Shown: piece by piece, positions 8,955 to 16,445 of the stretch | Position numbering within the stretch: position 1 is the stretch's first letter | Layout: every line of letters begins with the position of its first letter | Notes under the pieces: model-generated | The model's input: the letters and a program-made list of their open reading frames with translations, nothing else | The model's database searches: none | What the model was told of the DNA's origin: nothing | Source of the DNA: Cristatella mucedo | Taxonomy: Eukaryota; Bryozoa; Phylactolaemata; Cristatellidae | Assembly (NCBI GenBank): GCA_009760855.2 | Contig: WPIO01000004.1 | Span: 12,042,501-12,106,500, forward strand | Length of the DNA: 64,000 nucleotides | Direction of reading: 5' to 3' | Made by a program: the position numbers and the translations under genes

Positions 8955-10974
8955 GTATAAGCGCTTCACATAACAATATATACAAGCACCTAAACCCCTG
9001 TGCCAAACCAAGGTCCGGTTGCCAGCCCTCCCATCCAACTCAGGCCGAACAATATGTCAAAGACCAACATGCTGATTGTTCTGGCATGCATCCACTATCG
9101 ATGGGCTGGCAAGGGAGTGGTACATGAGGTAGAATAAAACGTAGTGCCGAGCTAATCACGTACTGATACAAGCACAACCGGCCAGGTCGGATCCGGAAGT
9201 ATCAGTGGCACACCCAGATAGAAATAGAGAGAGCTGGCCGCTGCATTCGCAACCGTTAAGCCTCACCTTCCAGAATATTGTCACATTTCGGTAATGGCCC
9301 TCGAGCGGCTCGGACACTCGAAACGCATCAGTCACGGTGACTGGTTCCAGAGAGGGCGCTGCAAGAGATGAAATGCCACTCGTGCACTAGAAGTGCCACA
9401 AGCATACCTCTTCCCAGCCCCCTGATTGGCACTCGGGGCCGCCGGCAGGCTACAAAAGCCGAAGGCTGGGCGCGTCAGAGCATCAGAGCCTCACGTTTCA
9501 GAGTACCAGCCGAGACGGCCGGAGCATCAGCAGAAGCACTCCAAGTGCAGTCGAGCCTCGATGAGCTCAGCCTGCTCCGAACGTCAAAACTGTATATGGT
9601 GGCCGGCGCCAGTCCCGACAAAGTGGTCGACACACTCATGTCATCCGACGAGTGCGACCATTCCTGAAGACGACGCCGCAACAAACGTTGCCTTGCTGTT
9701 CGTGGGTTGAAGGTGCAAAAAAGTTGGGACACGTGTCGCTTGTGATGCTAGATCCGTACTTTTTTATTTGTGAATATTTTGCTTTTGTTTAATTTACAGA
9801 TTCTATATGGCTTGCATAATCATTTTTTTATTTATGAGGTGTCCTCAAAACCTCTGAGCCCATCAAAAACTTCTGAGCCCATTTCTATCGCCGTTGCCTT
9901 TTGAAAGGTACTCTATGCAAATATTCGGTTGCTGGACACATTTCTTCAGTATTTTCTCGACATTTATTCTTAAGTTTAGCCAGCTGAGGCAGAGAGAGAA
10001 TGGGCTAACGTTTGGGGTTACATATCTGCGTATATTTATCTTTGGCCGACAATATATACATCCTTTGTAAAAAAAAAAATAGAAACCGAATTGCTTAGAA
10101 CTGCTCACAGTGGGCATGTTCTTAATATTAGAGGACTGCATGGCTACTTTCAGCCGATCCATCAGCACCATCTCACAGTCGCCAGAATGGCCATGTGCTA
10201 CATGCAGCAATCGAGGCCATTCGATGCCGCTTTCACGACAATTCAATCACGGAGGTGATCCTATGCAGAGGTCTGTAGTGCCTGCAACTTGGCATGGGTA
10301 AGCAAATCAGTTTATTTAAAGCCTAAAGCCGAGAGAGAGAGAGAGAGAGAGAGACGTGCCGGCATGCTTCAGTGGTATCGAGCAAGCAGATTGCACCAAG
10401 TGCTTTCGTGGCCAGCTCACCTGCACGATCAAAGGATGGCTAGCCAGCCAGTATCTCACGTTGTATTCAAAGCCATATTTTTTCAACTTGCTATGGAACT
10501 GAGCATGGTACTTCTCATCGTATGCTTGCCACTGAAGGAGGATCGCAGTCGATCCGATCGCAGTTGCCCGAAGACCACGAACTGGCGGAAGCCGCTCTGC
10601 GCGGAGGGAAAAGTAGGCTGCAGCAGGCTGGGTCACTGCTGCAGTAGCCAGCAGCAGGGCCACGAGCCACGTGGAGGCGTCAGCACACACTGCTATCACC
10701 GGCGGCCAGCTCACTCGAGCACGAGCTGACCGAACTGGTGCAGCTCGTCGTCTCAGACAGCTGGGCATGCTTGCAGCAGCCAACCTCATAGCAGCGCCGC
10801 TTACCCACAGTGTCGTCCGTGTACACATTGGTCGCATAGCTGCTGCCTCCCAGCAAGCTGCTGCTGCTCACTACGAATGAGTAGTTCACGAATCGCAGTG
10901 ACGCGCTGGGCGGCAGCTTCACAGAGCACGATGAAGAGGCACAGGCTGCTCTCTCCGAGCCGTGAGTCCTCGCT
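2326..10974 (-). CDS. gp130-like type I cytokine receptor, D2 to transmembrane (exons spread over 8.6 kb)
   Basis: Overall span of eight exons listed separately: D2b, D3a, D3b, D4a, D4b, D5b, a membrane-proximal exon and TM. Seen: adjacent exons mostly join in frame, FN3 domains are split into a first half (phase 1 to 0) and a second half (0 to 1), and the TM exon is 1 to 2. This is the known arrangement of class I cytokine receptors. D2b and D3 align to gp130 order from memory, with a degenerate WSxWS motif. Such receptors sit at the plasma membrane and signal through JAK/STAT. First-half exons for D5 and the membrane-proximal domain, the first half of D2, and the Box1/Box2 cytoplasmic exons were not found. 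The last probably lie beyond coordinate 1 or in repeat-filled introns. Confidence 0.65.
2507..2906 (-). CDS. Receptor membrane-proximal extracellular exon (phase 0 to 1)
   Basis: A 400-nt open exon, acceptor CCCTCCGGCAG, donor GGTG|GTGAGT, 133 codons plus one base. The C-terminal ~55 residues have FN3 second-half character ([17 protein letters not shown]-glycosylation site NAS, then VVSYNSPP). The N-terminal part is Cys-rich and includes a CCCCC run encoded by TGC/TGT codons, which looks like a CTG-repeat expansion within coding sequence. It is longer than the 54-73 codons of the other second-half exons, so the true acceptor could lie further in, although the phase fits best at 2906. Confidence 0.5.
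2907..3535. other. Intronic spacer, nothing recognised
   Basis: AT/GC-mixed unique sequence between the receptor exon and SINE-A. I see no repeat, no long reading frame and no convincing splice pair. Confidence 0.5.
3536..3682 (-). mobile_element. SINE-A copy, best preserved
   Basis: On the minus strand: A-box TGGCCCAGTGG, then B-box-like GGGCTCGAGCCC, then a tail GAAGCGCCCGAATAGAGATT, AAGTTCTCTTAGGATGC and TATATAAGTGAATTATA. The last part is the L2-A type 3' stem-loop, so this is a tRNA-headed, LINE-tailed SINE. Confidence 0.82.
3820..4008 (+). repeat. Purine-rich GA/AG tract ending in (AG)n
   Basis: A G/A-only, imperfect stretch from 3830 leading into a pure (AG)n run at about 3950-4006. 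Confidence 0.9.
4544..4706 (-). CDS. Receptor FN3 second-half exon (D5b, phase 0 to 1)
   Basis: A 163-nt exon with a strong acceptor (TTGCTCATTTACAG|AAG) and donor (TTTCCG|GTGAGC). It encodes strands typical of the C-terminal half of an FN3 domain: [20 protein letters not shown] then [17 protein letters not shown]. It has an N-glycosylation site (NTS) and the Tyr corner LYRF. Length and phases match D3b and D4b. The matching first half (1 to 0) was not found between here and 6918. Confidence 0.7.
4898..4996 (+). repeat. (CTG)n / CTGCYG triplet array
   Basis: Imperfect CTG/CCG triplets ending in a pure CTG run of about ten units. It lies in a receptor intron; poly-Ala and poly-Cys frames over it are artefacts. 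Confidence 0.92.
5000..5914. other. Intronic stretch; missing D5 first half expected near here
   Basis: Unique sequence. Two minus-strand spots resemble tRNA B-boxes (near 5479 and 5757) but lack A-boxes. I searched for an FN3 first-half exon in phase 1 to 0 and found none that convinced me. Confidence 0.35.
5915..6045 (+). mobile_element. L2-A RT C-terminal fragment, old
   Basis: Translates to the L2-A phrases around LQLVQN and [12 protein letters not shown] (caactggtgcagaac..cttcactggcttccaatcaa), with stops between. It is an ancient fragment compared with the copy at 13390-13510. Confidence 0.6.
6410..6805 (+). repeat. Long CTG/CCA/CTT triplet array (~400 bp)
   Basis: Dense CTG repeats interrupted by CCG, CCA and CTT triplets, with a pure CTG run of about 10 units near 6644-6675 and another near 6697-6726. 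It sits in the receptor intron between D4b and D5b. The poly-Ala, poly-Leu and poly-Ser/Ala frames are by-products. Confidence 0.95.
6918..7137 (-). CDS. Receptor FN3 second-half exon (D4b, phase 0 to 1)
   Basis: A 220-nt exon, acceptor TTCTTTACCTCAG|GCA, donor TCTGCCG|GTGAGC. It encodes [20 protein letters not shown] with TISG giving an N-glycosylation site, then [21 protein letters not shown]' to G strands of an FN3 domain. It joins in frame to D4a (9267-9358, phase 0), which supplies strands A and B ending in IFWK, making one full FN3. The motif G-Y-x-x-x-Y is the usual C-C' turn of gp130 family FN3 domains. Confidence 0.78.
7520..8215 (-). mobile_element. L2-B LINE 3' portion
   Basis: Reverse strand: the 3' tail with TTACA-like repeats near 7530, the 3' UTR, then RT C-terminal phrases in broken frames. 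It has the same order as 53985-54800 but is more diverged. Confidence 0.75.
8506..8670 (+). repeat. (AT)n tracts
   Basis: Several TA-dinucleotide runs (8511-8554, 8574-8620, 8640-8668) separated by short inverted words 'tagagagcatac' and 'gtatgttctcta', so the block can fold on itself. Confidence 0.9.
8678..8800 (+). mobile_element. SINE-A copy, plus strand
   Basis: A-box-like TTGGCACATTGTTTAAGG, then B-box GGGGTCGAGCCC and the tail start TATGTGAAGCACTTATA, running into TA repeats in place of the normal tail. Confidence 0.65.
8875..8993. repeat. AT-cored palindrome made of SINE-A tail sequence
   Basis: The left arm (ttaggtgcttggtatatatt.. gaagcgcttatacatt) and right arm (aatgtataagcgcttc.. 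aagcacctaa) are reverse complements with about two differences over ~47 bp, around a TA-repeat loop. The right side continues into SINE-A antisense (gtgccaaacc). Confidence 0.85.
9267..9358 (-). CDS. Receptor FN3 first-half exon (D4a, phase 1 to 0)
   Basis: A 92-nt exon with acceptor ATTTCATCTCTTGCAG and donor TGGAAG|GTGAGG. It encodes [20 protein letters not shown] then [12 protein letters not shown]3 strands A and B ending in the conserved Trp. From memory, gp130 D4 has the same shape (GYRT..LVWK) and is also cut directly after W-K. Confidence 0.76.
9495..9663 (-). CDS. Receptor CRH domain second half (D3b, phase 0 to 1)
   Basis: A 169-nt exon, acceptor GCGTCGTCTTCAG|GAA, donor CTGAAAC|GTGAGG. 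It encodes [20 protein letters not shown], then [20 protein letters not shown] and [11 protein letters not shown]-x-P-x-T-x-Y is the FN3 E-F corner, and TWSASA sits where the WSxWS box of class I cytokine receptors lies, so the motif is degenerate. It joins D3a in phase 0. Confidence 0.8.
9838..9975 (-). repeat. Copy of the palindrome-arm repeat family
   Basis: Shares an ordered series of words (cttctgagcccatttcta, ccttttgaaagg, caaatattcggttg, gtattttctcgac) with the right arm of the palindrome at 53360-53822. Single arm, not folded. Confidence 0.6.
10421..10596 (-). CDS. Receptor CRH domain first half (D3a, phase 1 to 0)
   Basis: A 176-nt exon, acceptor TTTTCCCTCCGCGCAG, donor GTGCAG|GTGAGC. 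It encodes [20 protein letters not shown], then [20 protein letters not shown] and [18 protein letters not shown]. This is a canonical FN3 opening: P-P-x-x-x-L, the B-strand Trp, then Y-x-V-R-Y. It joins D2b in phase 1 and D3b in phase 0, giving one full domain. Confidence 0.82.
10805..10974 (-). CDS. Receptor D2 second half (phase 2 to 1)
   Basis: A 170-nt exon, acceptor TTACTTTCCGTAG, donor CTGTGG|GTAAGC. It encodes paired-Cys strands ([20 protein letters not shown]) followed by [20 protein letters not shown]. The FVNYxFxVxxxxxLG pattern matches the F-G strands of the gp130 N-terminal CRH domain (from memory FVNIEVWVEAENALG). Start phase 2 is what class I receptors use here. The preceding 1-to-2 exon with the Cys-x-Trp motif was not located. 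Confidence 0.72.
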
Positions 10975-11202
10975 CTACGGAAAGTAATTCCTCCTATTAC
11001 CATGCAGCTACCATGCAAGAAATACTGGATTTCTATGGTGGCAATCGGATTGGCATAGCGACTTAAGGATTGAGTAAGACTTGATGAGAAATTTATCTTA
11101 CGGTTTCAAAGCACATGTGTTTTTTTTCCACAATTTGGCTTTTTCCATTACTGGTGTGTTTCTGCACTGACCCTTGGATAAAGCAAAAGAATTCCTTCTC
11201 CT

Positions 11203-11203
<1 letters not shown>

Positions 11204-11236
<33 letters not shown>
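11204..11236 (+). repeat. (AAT)n microsatellite
   Basis: About eleven AAT units following 'ctcctt'. It may mark a lost LINE tail, but no flanking L2 sequence is visible. Confidence 0.85.
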
Positions 11237-11238
<2 letters not shown>

Positions 11239-11239
11239 G

Positions 11240-12320
11240 TGTGCAGCACCATAAGAGAACTAATTATTTTTTCAGAGATCACTTAACAAAATGTTGAAAA
11301 TGATGTATGTCAATCGACTAGTGATAACATGCCCAATTTCAGCTAGAAAACGTATGTAAGGTATTAAACATAGACTTAGCATGCGTTTTGACAAGAAAAG
11401 TTGAGTTTTTAGCTTCTTTAAATGTCGAAGAAGTCCGTGGATATCATTTCTCGAAGACCAAAGGTGCTTGCTTGATGCGCTTTGCCAGTGAATGACGTTG
11501 AGGATTTTTGTCTACTCTCGCTTTGGCAGAGCCTAGACCTGGGAGGGGGCCTACAAAATAGATGCTTGGCAAACTTGTTCTAAAAACAAGAGCAAATGAA
11601 ACCGTCTAGACTCAGAGAGCGAGTTTTCCAGTAAGCTGTGATGATACTGAACTGACCTGTCTCCGAGAGTGCCGAGCCTGTTGGCAGGGTTGGTGGCTGA
11701 CTCAACAGGCCCTGGCGTGCTGCACGTGACCTGCCCCTGAGACCTGCCACTGGTTTGACCTTTCCCGAGGGCAGCTAGAAAGGCTGCAGGGTCGGCAGTG
11801 TATATGACTTTGAAAAGACGACGTGCCAAAACTTTGGTCAACTGCACTTGCTAATATCAACCCGAGCCGGTGAATAGTGTGCTTTGGGTGAGAGCATGTG
11901 CAAAGCAGTCACTCTTCAGCCAGATGAGGGCAGCGTGTGCACCTTGCTCCAAGAGGTTGCCTGGGAATTCGATTTTTTCTGAAAGTGCTCCGGCATGACT
12001 ACGCGCAGAGCCGCCGAGTCGGCTGGGCAGCAAAGATGAAACCTGAAGTGAACTCACAACAGCACGAAACAACGATCGTCTGCTGTTCGGCAAATCAGCA
12101 GCCCGCCTGCTGGCATTCTACAGAGCAAGAGACGAGGGAGTGCCTTCGCTGGGCAAGAACCAGAAGGAGGCTGCATCCTCTCTACCCTAACCGAACCTTA
12201 CTTCCTTTCTCGGACAAGCAGTCTCGGAGAACAAGCAGCTGCAGTCGTTGGGCTCGACAGTAACACTCACTGCTCGCCTCGAAATGAATGCTGTCTCAGT
12301 CACGGCCGGCCAAGGGAATG
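11240..12320. other. Unannotated spacer
   Basis: Mixed-composition unique sequence, only short unsupported frames. I see no splice-flanked exon or known repeat. Confidence 0.4.
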
Positions 12321-13754
12321 GCTCTGAAGCAGCAGACTAACATCATTAATATGTCTTTAGCCTCAGGTCATGTCCCAGTACCTTTCAAAAAAGCTGTAGT
12401 CAGGCCTCTTCTCAAGATAGCAACACTAGACCAAGAGAACTTGAGCAACTACCGCCCAGTCTCCCTTCTACCATTTCTATCAAAGACACTCGAACGGTTC
12501 GTGGCAGACCAGCTAAACTCATATATCGAAACCTCACACCTTGCTAGTAAGTTCCAGTCTGGCTTTAGAGCTAATCACTCCACAGAGTCAGCATTGCTTA
12601 GGGTATACAGCGACCTACTTAGGAATGCAGACATGGGTAGAGTGTCTCTGCTTGTTTTGCTCGATCTTTCGGCAGCTTTTGATACCATCGATCACAAAGT
12701 TCTTCTAGAGCGCCACTTATCTCGCCTGGGCATCACTGGCACTGCTCTGCAGTGGTTCAGGTCCTATCTCAGTGGGAGACTCCAGAGTATTGACGTGAAT
12801 GGACAAAGATCATCTGAAGTACCTCTGAAATATGGAGTACCTCAGGGCTCCGTGCTAGGTCCGGTTCTTTTCACGGTTTATACTCTGCCTCTTGCTGATG
12901 TGATTGCCAAGCACAATCTAGGCTTTCACTTCTATGCGGATGACACTCAGTTGTACCTTTGCTTTGATCCCTCCCAGCCTTCGAGCACCTCAAATTCTCT
13001 AAACTCACTTGCTGCATGCATTGATGACATCCGCACATGGATGACAGCAAATTTTTTAAAACTAAACAATGACAAAACTAACTTACTAGTTATGCGCAAA
13101 CCCAGTGTGATTCAGAAATTGGAAAGGCTGACGCTCAAAATTGGCTCTGCCAGCATATCTCCAGTTGAATCAGCTCGAAATCTAGGTGTCATATTCCAAA
13201 GCGACCTCTCGTTAGACGACCATATCAGCTCCACGGTCAAATCTGCCTATTTTCAGCTTCATAACATTGCTAAAATTCGGGCTTGTTTAGATAAGGATAC
13301 CACGCCCAAGTTGGTCCATGCATTCGTGACATCTCGTCTCGACATCTGCAACTCACTGCTTACTGGCCTCCCAGCATGTGCAATCAGGCGATTGCAGCTG
13401 GTGCAAAACTCTGCAGCTAGGCTTGTCTGTCGTGAGCGTCGCAGTTGCCACATTACTCCACTTCTCACCGACCTGCACTGGCTACCAGTCAAGCAACGGA
13501 TTGACTTCAAGGTTTTGTTGCTCACTTTTATGTCACTTCATTCTTCGGCCCCAGACTATCTCTCAGATATACTCCCCCATCAGGCCAAGCATCCTACCAC
13601 TCGCTTTTTGGAATCCAGCGGTCTACAAATCCCTCGTACAAACCTCAAATCCTTTGGAGACCGTGCATTTAGTTCGTATGCTCCCAAAGCCTGGAACTCC
13701 CTCCCGACCTGCGTCAGAACATCCCCTGACCTGACCACATTGAAAAGAACTTAA
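12288..13754 (+). pseudogene. L2-A reverse transcriptase, 5'-truncated and frameshifted near its end
   Basis: A 488-codon frame carrying a near-complete L2-clade RT with motifs in order: [13 protein letters not shown] (about residues 55-68), [15 protein letters not shown] (85-105), [31 protein letters not shown] (183-195) and the catalytic YADD box at residue 216. L2 homology begins near 12325, so the first codons are host sequence. No endonuclease domain is present. Compared with 37380-37435, one A is missing near 13744, so the frame stops about 15 codons early. It is the best RT copy in the window but not functional as a LINE. Confidence 0.9.
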
Positions 13755-14009
13755 AACCACCTATGTAGGACAGCATTTAGTGGGTCCCCGTGATTCGTCC
13801 TTCACGTGCTTATGCGTGCTGACACTGTGCATGCTGCCACTAACCACATTTGCATGCTGACCCTGTGCATGTCACCCCTAACCATGTTATTCATTTTGTT
13901 TGTTTGTCAAGCATGATTTTACTTACCATTTAATTGCATTTCCCTTTGCAGCAAATGTAAAGCGCCTAGAAAGAGATCAAGTTCTCTGAGGGCGCTTTAT
14001 CAAGTACAC

Positions 14010-14045
<36 letters not shown>

Positions 14046-14047
14046 CA
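12325..14047 (+). mobile_element. L2-A LINE, 5'-truncated, with intact 3' end
   Basis: RT followed by a ~200-bp 3' UTR and the family's diagnostic end: stem AAAGCGCC..GGGCGCTTT with inner pairing AAGAGA/TTCTCT at 13959-13999, then an (ATT)n tail to 14046. UnaL2-type L2 elements are known to use such a 3' stem-loop for RT recognition. Confidence 0.92.
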
Positions 14048-14481
14048 TTACGATGGCTGCTCGAGCTGAGCGGCTCACGACTAGCAGCCGTCGTCTGCCT
14101 GCGGTGGGGCGGCTGGCGCCTCGGGTCGACCCCTTCCTCCGATGCCCAAACGTCATCCGGTGATCCACTTGATGGGATGGAAACTGCCGGCCGCCGGGCA
14201 CTCCTAGCTGGCAAGCTCGGGCCACCACCCTGGCCAACGGTCGTGGCCGTGGCTGGGGCAGCTTGCTCGGCTAGTTTCGTTCCGGGCTGGCAGCCAGCTG
14301 CCTCTCAGATGAGGGCGCCAGCTGTTGTGCCTAAGCACTGCTGCTGCACCAACAGGAGAGGAAGTGGCCACCCGAAGCACTTGATACAAGGAAAAGTGGG
14401 CTCGCCAGTCAAGCTGAGCAGGCTGCACTGTTCGCTGCTATCTTCGATGTTCCTACCCTACCATCCTAGCACCATTGATCA

Positions 14482-15262
14482 TTGCTAGCCAGATTGGCTG
14501 AAGGCCAAGCTTTGGCGGCCCAGCCCACTCAGGGCAGGGTCCACCATTGCCTGGCCACTGACAGGTTTTCGACCCACAGCCACTGTCAGGCCACCGGTCT
14601 CGACCTGTCGTTCCTGGCCCGGCCGTTCATTAACTGTGCGCGTGGGAGGGCATGCAGCCGGTGGGCACCGCTAGGAGTCGGTCGTACGCCTGGAACGGCC
14701 ACCAGCCTTTGTCACCCTGAGGCTGAGACCATCGGCCACGTCCTAAGCTACTGTCGGCCGATGCTGCAAGCAATAGCGGCCTGCCACAACCTGGCTTTGG
14801 ATTCGGCCTAATCGGGGCTCTTCCGGCTGCTGCTCGCTCGGCAGGTGGCACCTTCCCGATAGCTGGGGTAGGACCCGGCTCTCAAGCTGGTCTTCGACAA
14901 CGGCACCGACGCTGCCGTAGCGGTGCCGTTTGATGGAAGAGAGGAGGCCCTGATGGTGGGGGTCCGGAAAAATGTTTCCAAGTCCTAGGCTAATAAGTTC
15001 ATAAGTTCAAGGCCATAGCCCTGTCTCTTCTGGTGGTTGGCTACCGGTCGGCAGTGCTGAGGCCCTTCGTGGTCGGCACCCTAGACAGCTGATTGCCAGA
15101 TGAGGCCTGCCTGGTGGACCGCGGCATTGCAAATGCACCACTCGGGTAACAGACGGCACTGCACAGCGGCTGTGCATCTCGGATGCCATTTCCGTGTCGG
15201 AAGCCGTGTGTCATGGCCCGTGGCCCCGGCAGGGCACAGCTCCTCCGGCTAATGTGTCATCT
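14482..15262 (+). mobile_element. Remnant of a restriction-like-endonuclease LINE (R2/NeSL/Hero type)
   Basis: GC-rich. One frame ends in a Cys/His knuckle (CHPEAETIGHVLSYCRPM, then ACHNLALDSA), typical of the RLE LINE C-terminus. Further on come VPFDGREEALMVG and, in another frame, KALALSLLVVGYRSAVLRPF and VVGTLDS, which resemble the PD-D/E-K endonuclease region and the VVGxLG motif. Many stops and frame changes. Composition differs sharply from the AT-rich L2 copies. 14050-14480 is similarly GC-rich and may belong to the same element. Confidence 0.62.
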
Positions 15263-15280
15263 CATTCTCTAATATTTAAT

Positions 15281-15449
15281 AAACCATTCCTATATAAATT
15301 TCATTGGTATGGCACCATAAGAGAACTTAATCTATATTCGGGTGCTTCATATATGCCACGGGGCTCGAGCCCACTACATTGGGCATCAAATGCATTCCCT
15401 TTGACCTTGCTTTGAGGAGGGCACCTTTACCACTGGGCCAAACCAGCTA
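15281..15449 (-). mobile_element. SINE-A copy
   Basis: Minus strand: TGGCCCAGTGGTAAAGG (A-box), GTGGGCTCGAGCCCCG (B-box), then GAAGCACCCGAATATAGATT with AAGTTCTCTTATGGTGCC and a short AT tail. Confidence 0.8.
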
Positions 15450-16199
15450 GCAGAGAATATCTCCTTGGCCAATATTGACAGATCGTCTACCCATTCATAC
15501 CCATGAGCTCAAGCACAAATTGTGTTCGTCACACTGAGGCAACAGACCTCAGCTGCTGTGCAAATAGGATTGGCTAACCGACAACTGAATACACTGGCAG
15601 GCATCCTGACCAAGGTATTGCTCCATGAAAGGGTCGCAGTTCTCTATAACTTAATGCTTTGGCTGACGATCAAATGCAAAATTACATCGACAAAACATCC
15701 AAGTATCACAAAGTATCCAAGAGGCTGGCCAATGTGTGCTTATGCCAGTGGCTCACAGTGCAAGGTGGTAAAGCAGGAAAGAAAATTGCAGATGAGACCC
15801 TCGATCAAGTTGAATTGCTATTGGCACCTACGGCAGTTCCTCATTTTGCAAAATGACTACAATTGCGAGCGATCGAGTGTGTACAGACTGGCCAGACTTT
15901 ACCCGGTCCTTCCGAAAAAGGCATAGCTGACGTTCCACGACGTTGCAGTATCATAAAGGGTGCCTGCGTAATTCTGATTGAAGCTGCAGCTCAGTATGTT
16001 CTCAGCCATGGCACAGCACAACGAACTCGTCATCGAAGGTCGATCTGGAACGAAGCCGAAATATACAAAATATATAGCTGCATCCTGTCAGCATAGGTGA
16101 GCACCAGAGAACTCGGCAGGGGGCAGGTGAATCGCCTCGCAAAGGACAGTCAAGCTCGCGGTGATGCATAGAGTGACTTGTAGCACTGTAAATCTCGGC
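15450..16199. other. Unannotated spacer
   Basis: Unique sequence with a 134-codon open frame at 15522-15926 (plus). The frame has no recognisable motif and no supporting splice or neighbour, so I do not call it a gene. Confidence 0.35.
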
Positions 16200-16445
16200 A
16201 TGCCTTTCTAGCCGTCCTGAGCTGCTACTTGCATGCTAATTACTTACTCGACTGCCCTGCTGACTCAGTTATGCTTCTCACTTTCTCTTTGTTGCATGCA
16301 ATGAAGTTTGCTGGCTATCGTATGAGTACCGACAGCTGCTCAGGCTTTGAGTGCATTGTGGAAAACTCTCCAGGGCAGCACCTGCTTAGTCTCTGTGGCT
16401 TTGTGGAGTTACAGGCCTAGATGGATCATTACATTAGCCAGTAAA
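16200..16445 (+). mobile_element. L2-B LINE, 3' end only
   Basis: Contains the L2-B C-terminal phrases (ccgtcctgagctgctacttg..., actttctctttgttgcat...) followed by the 3' UTR (ctgtggctttgtggagttac) and ATTACATTA at the end. Confidence 0.75.

Noticed and set aside
15522-15926. 134-codon plus-strand ORF
   Set aside because: No recognised motif, no splice or promoter support, in an intergenic stretch where a frame of this length can occur by chance.
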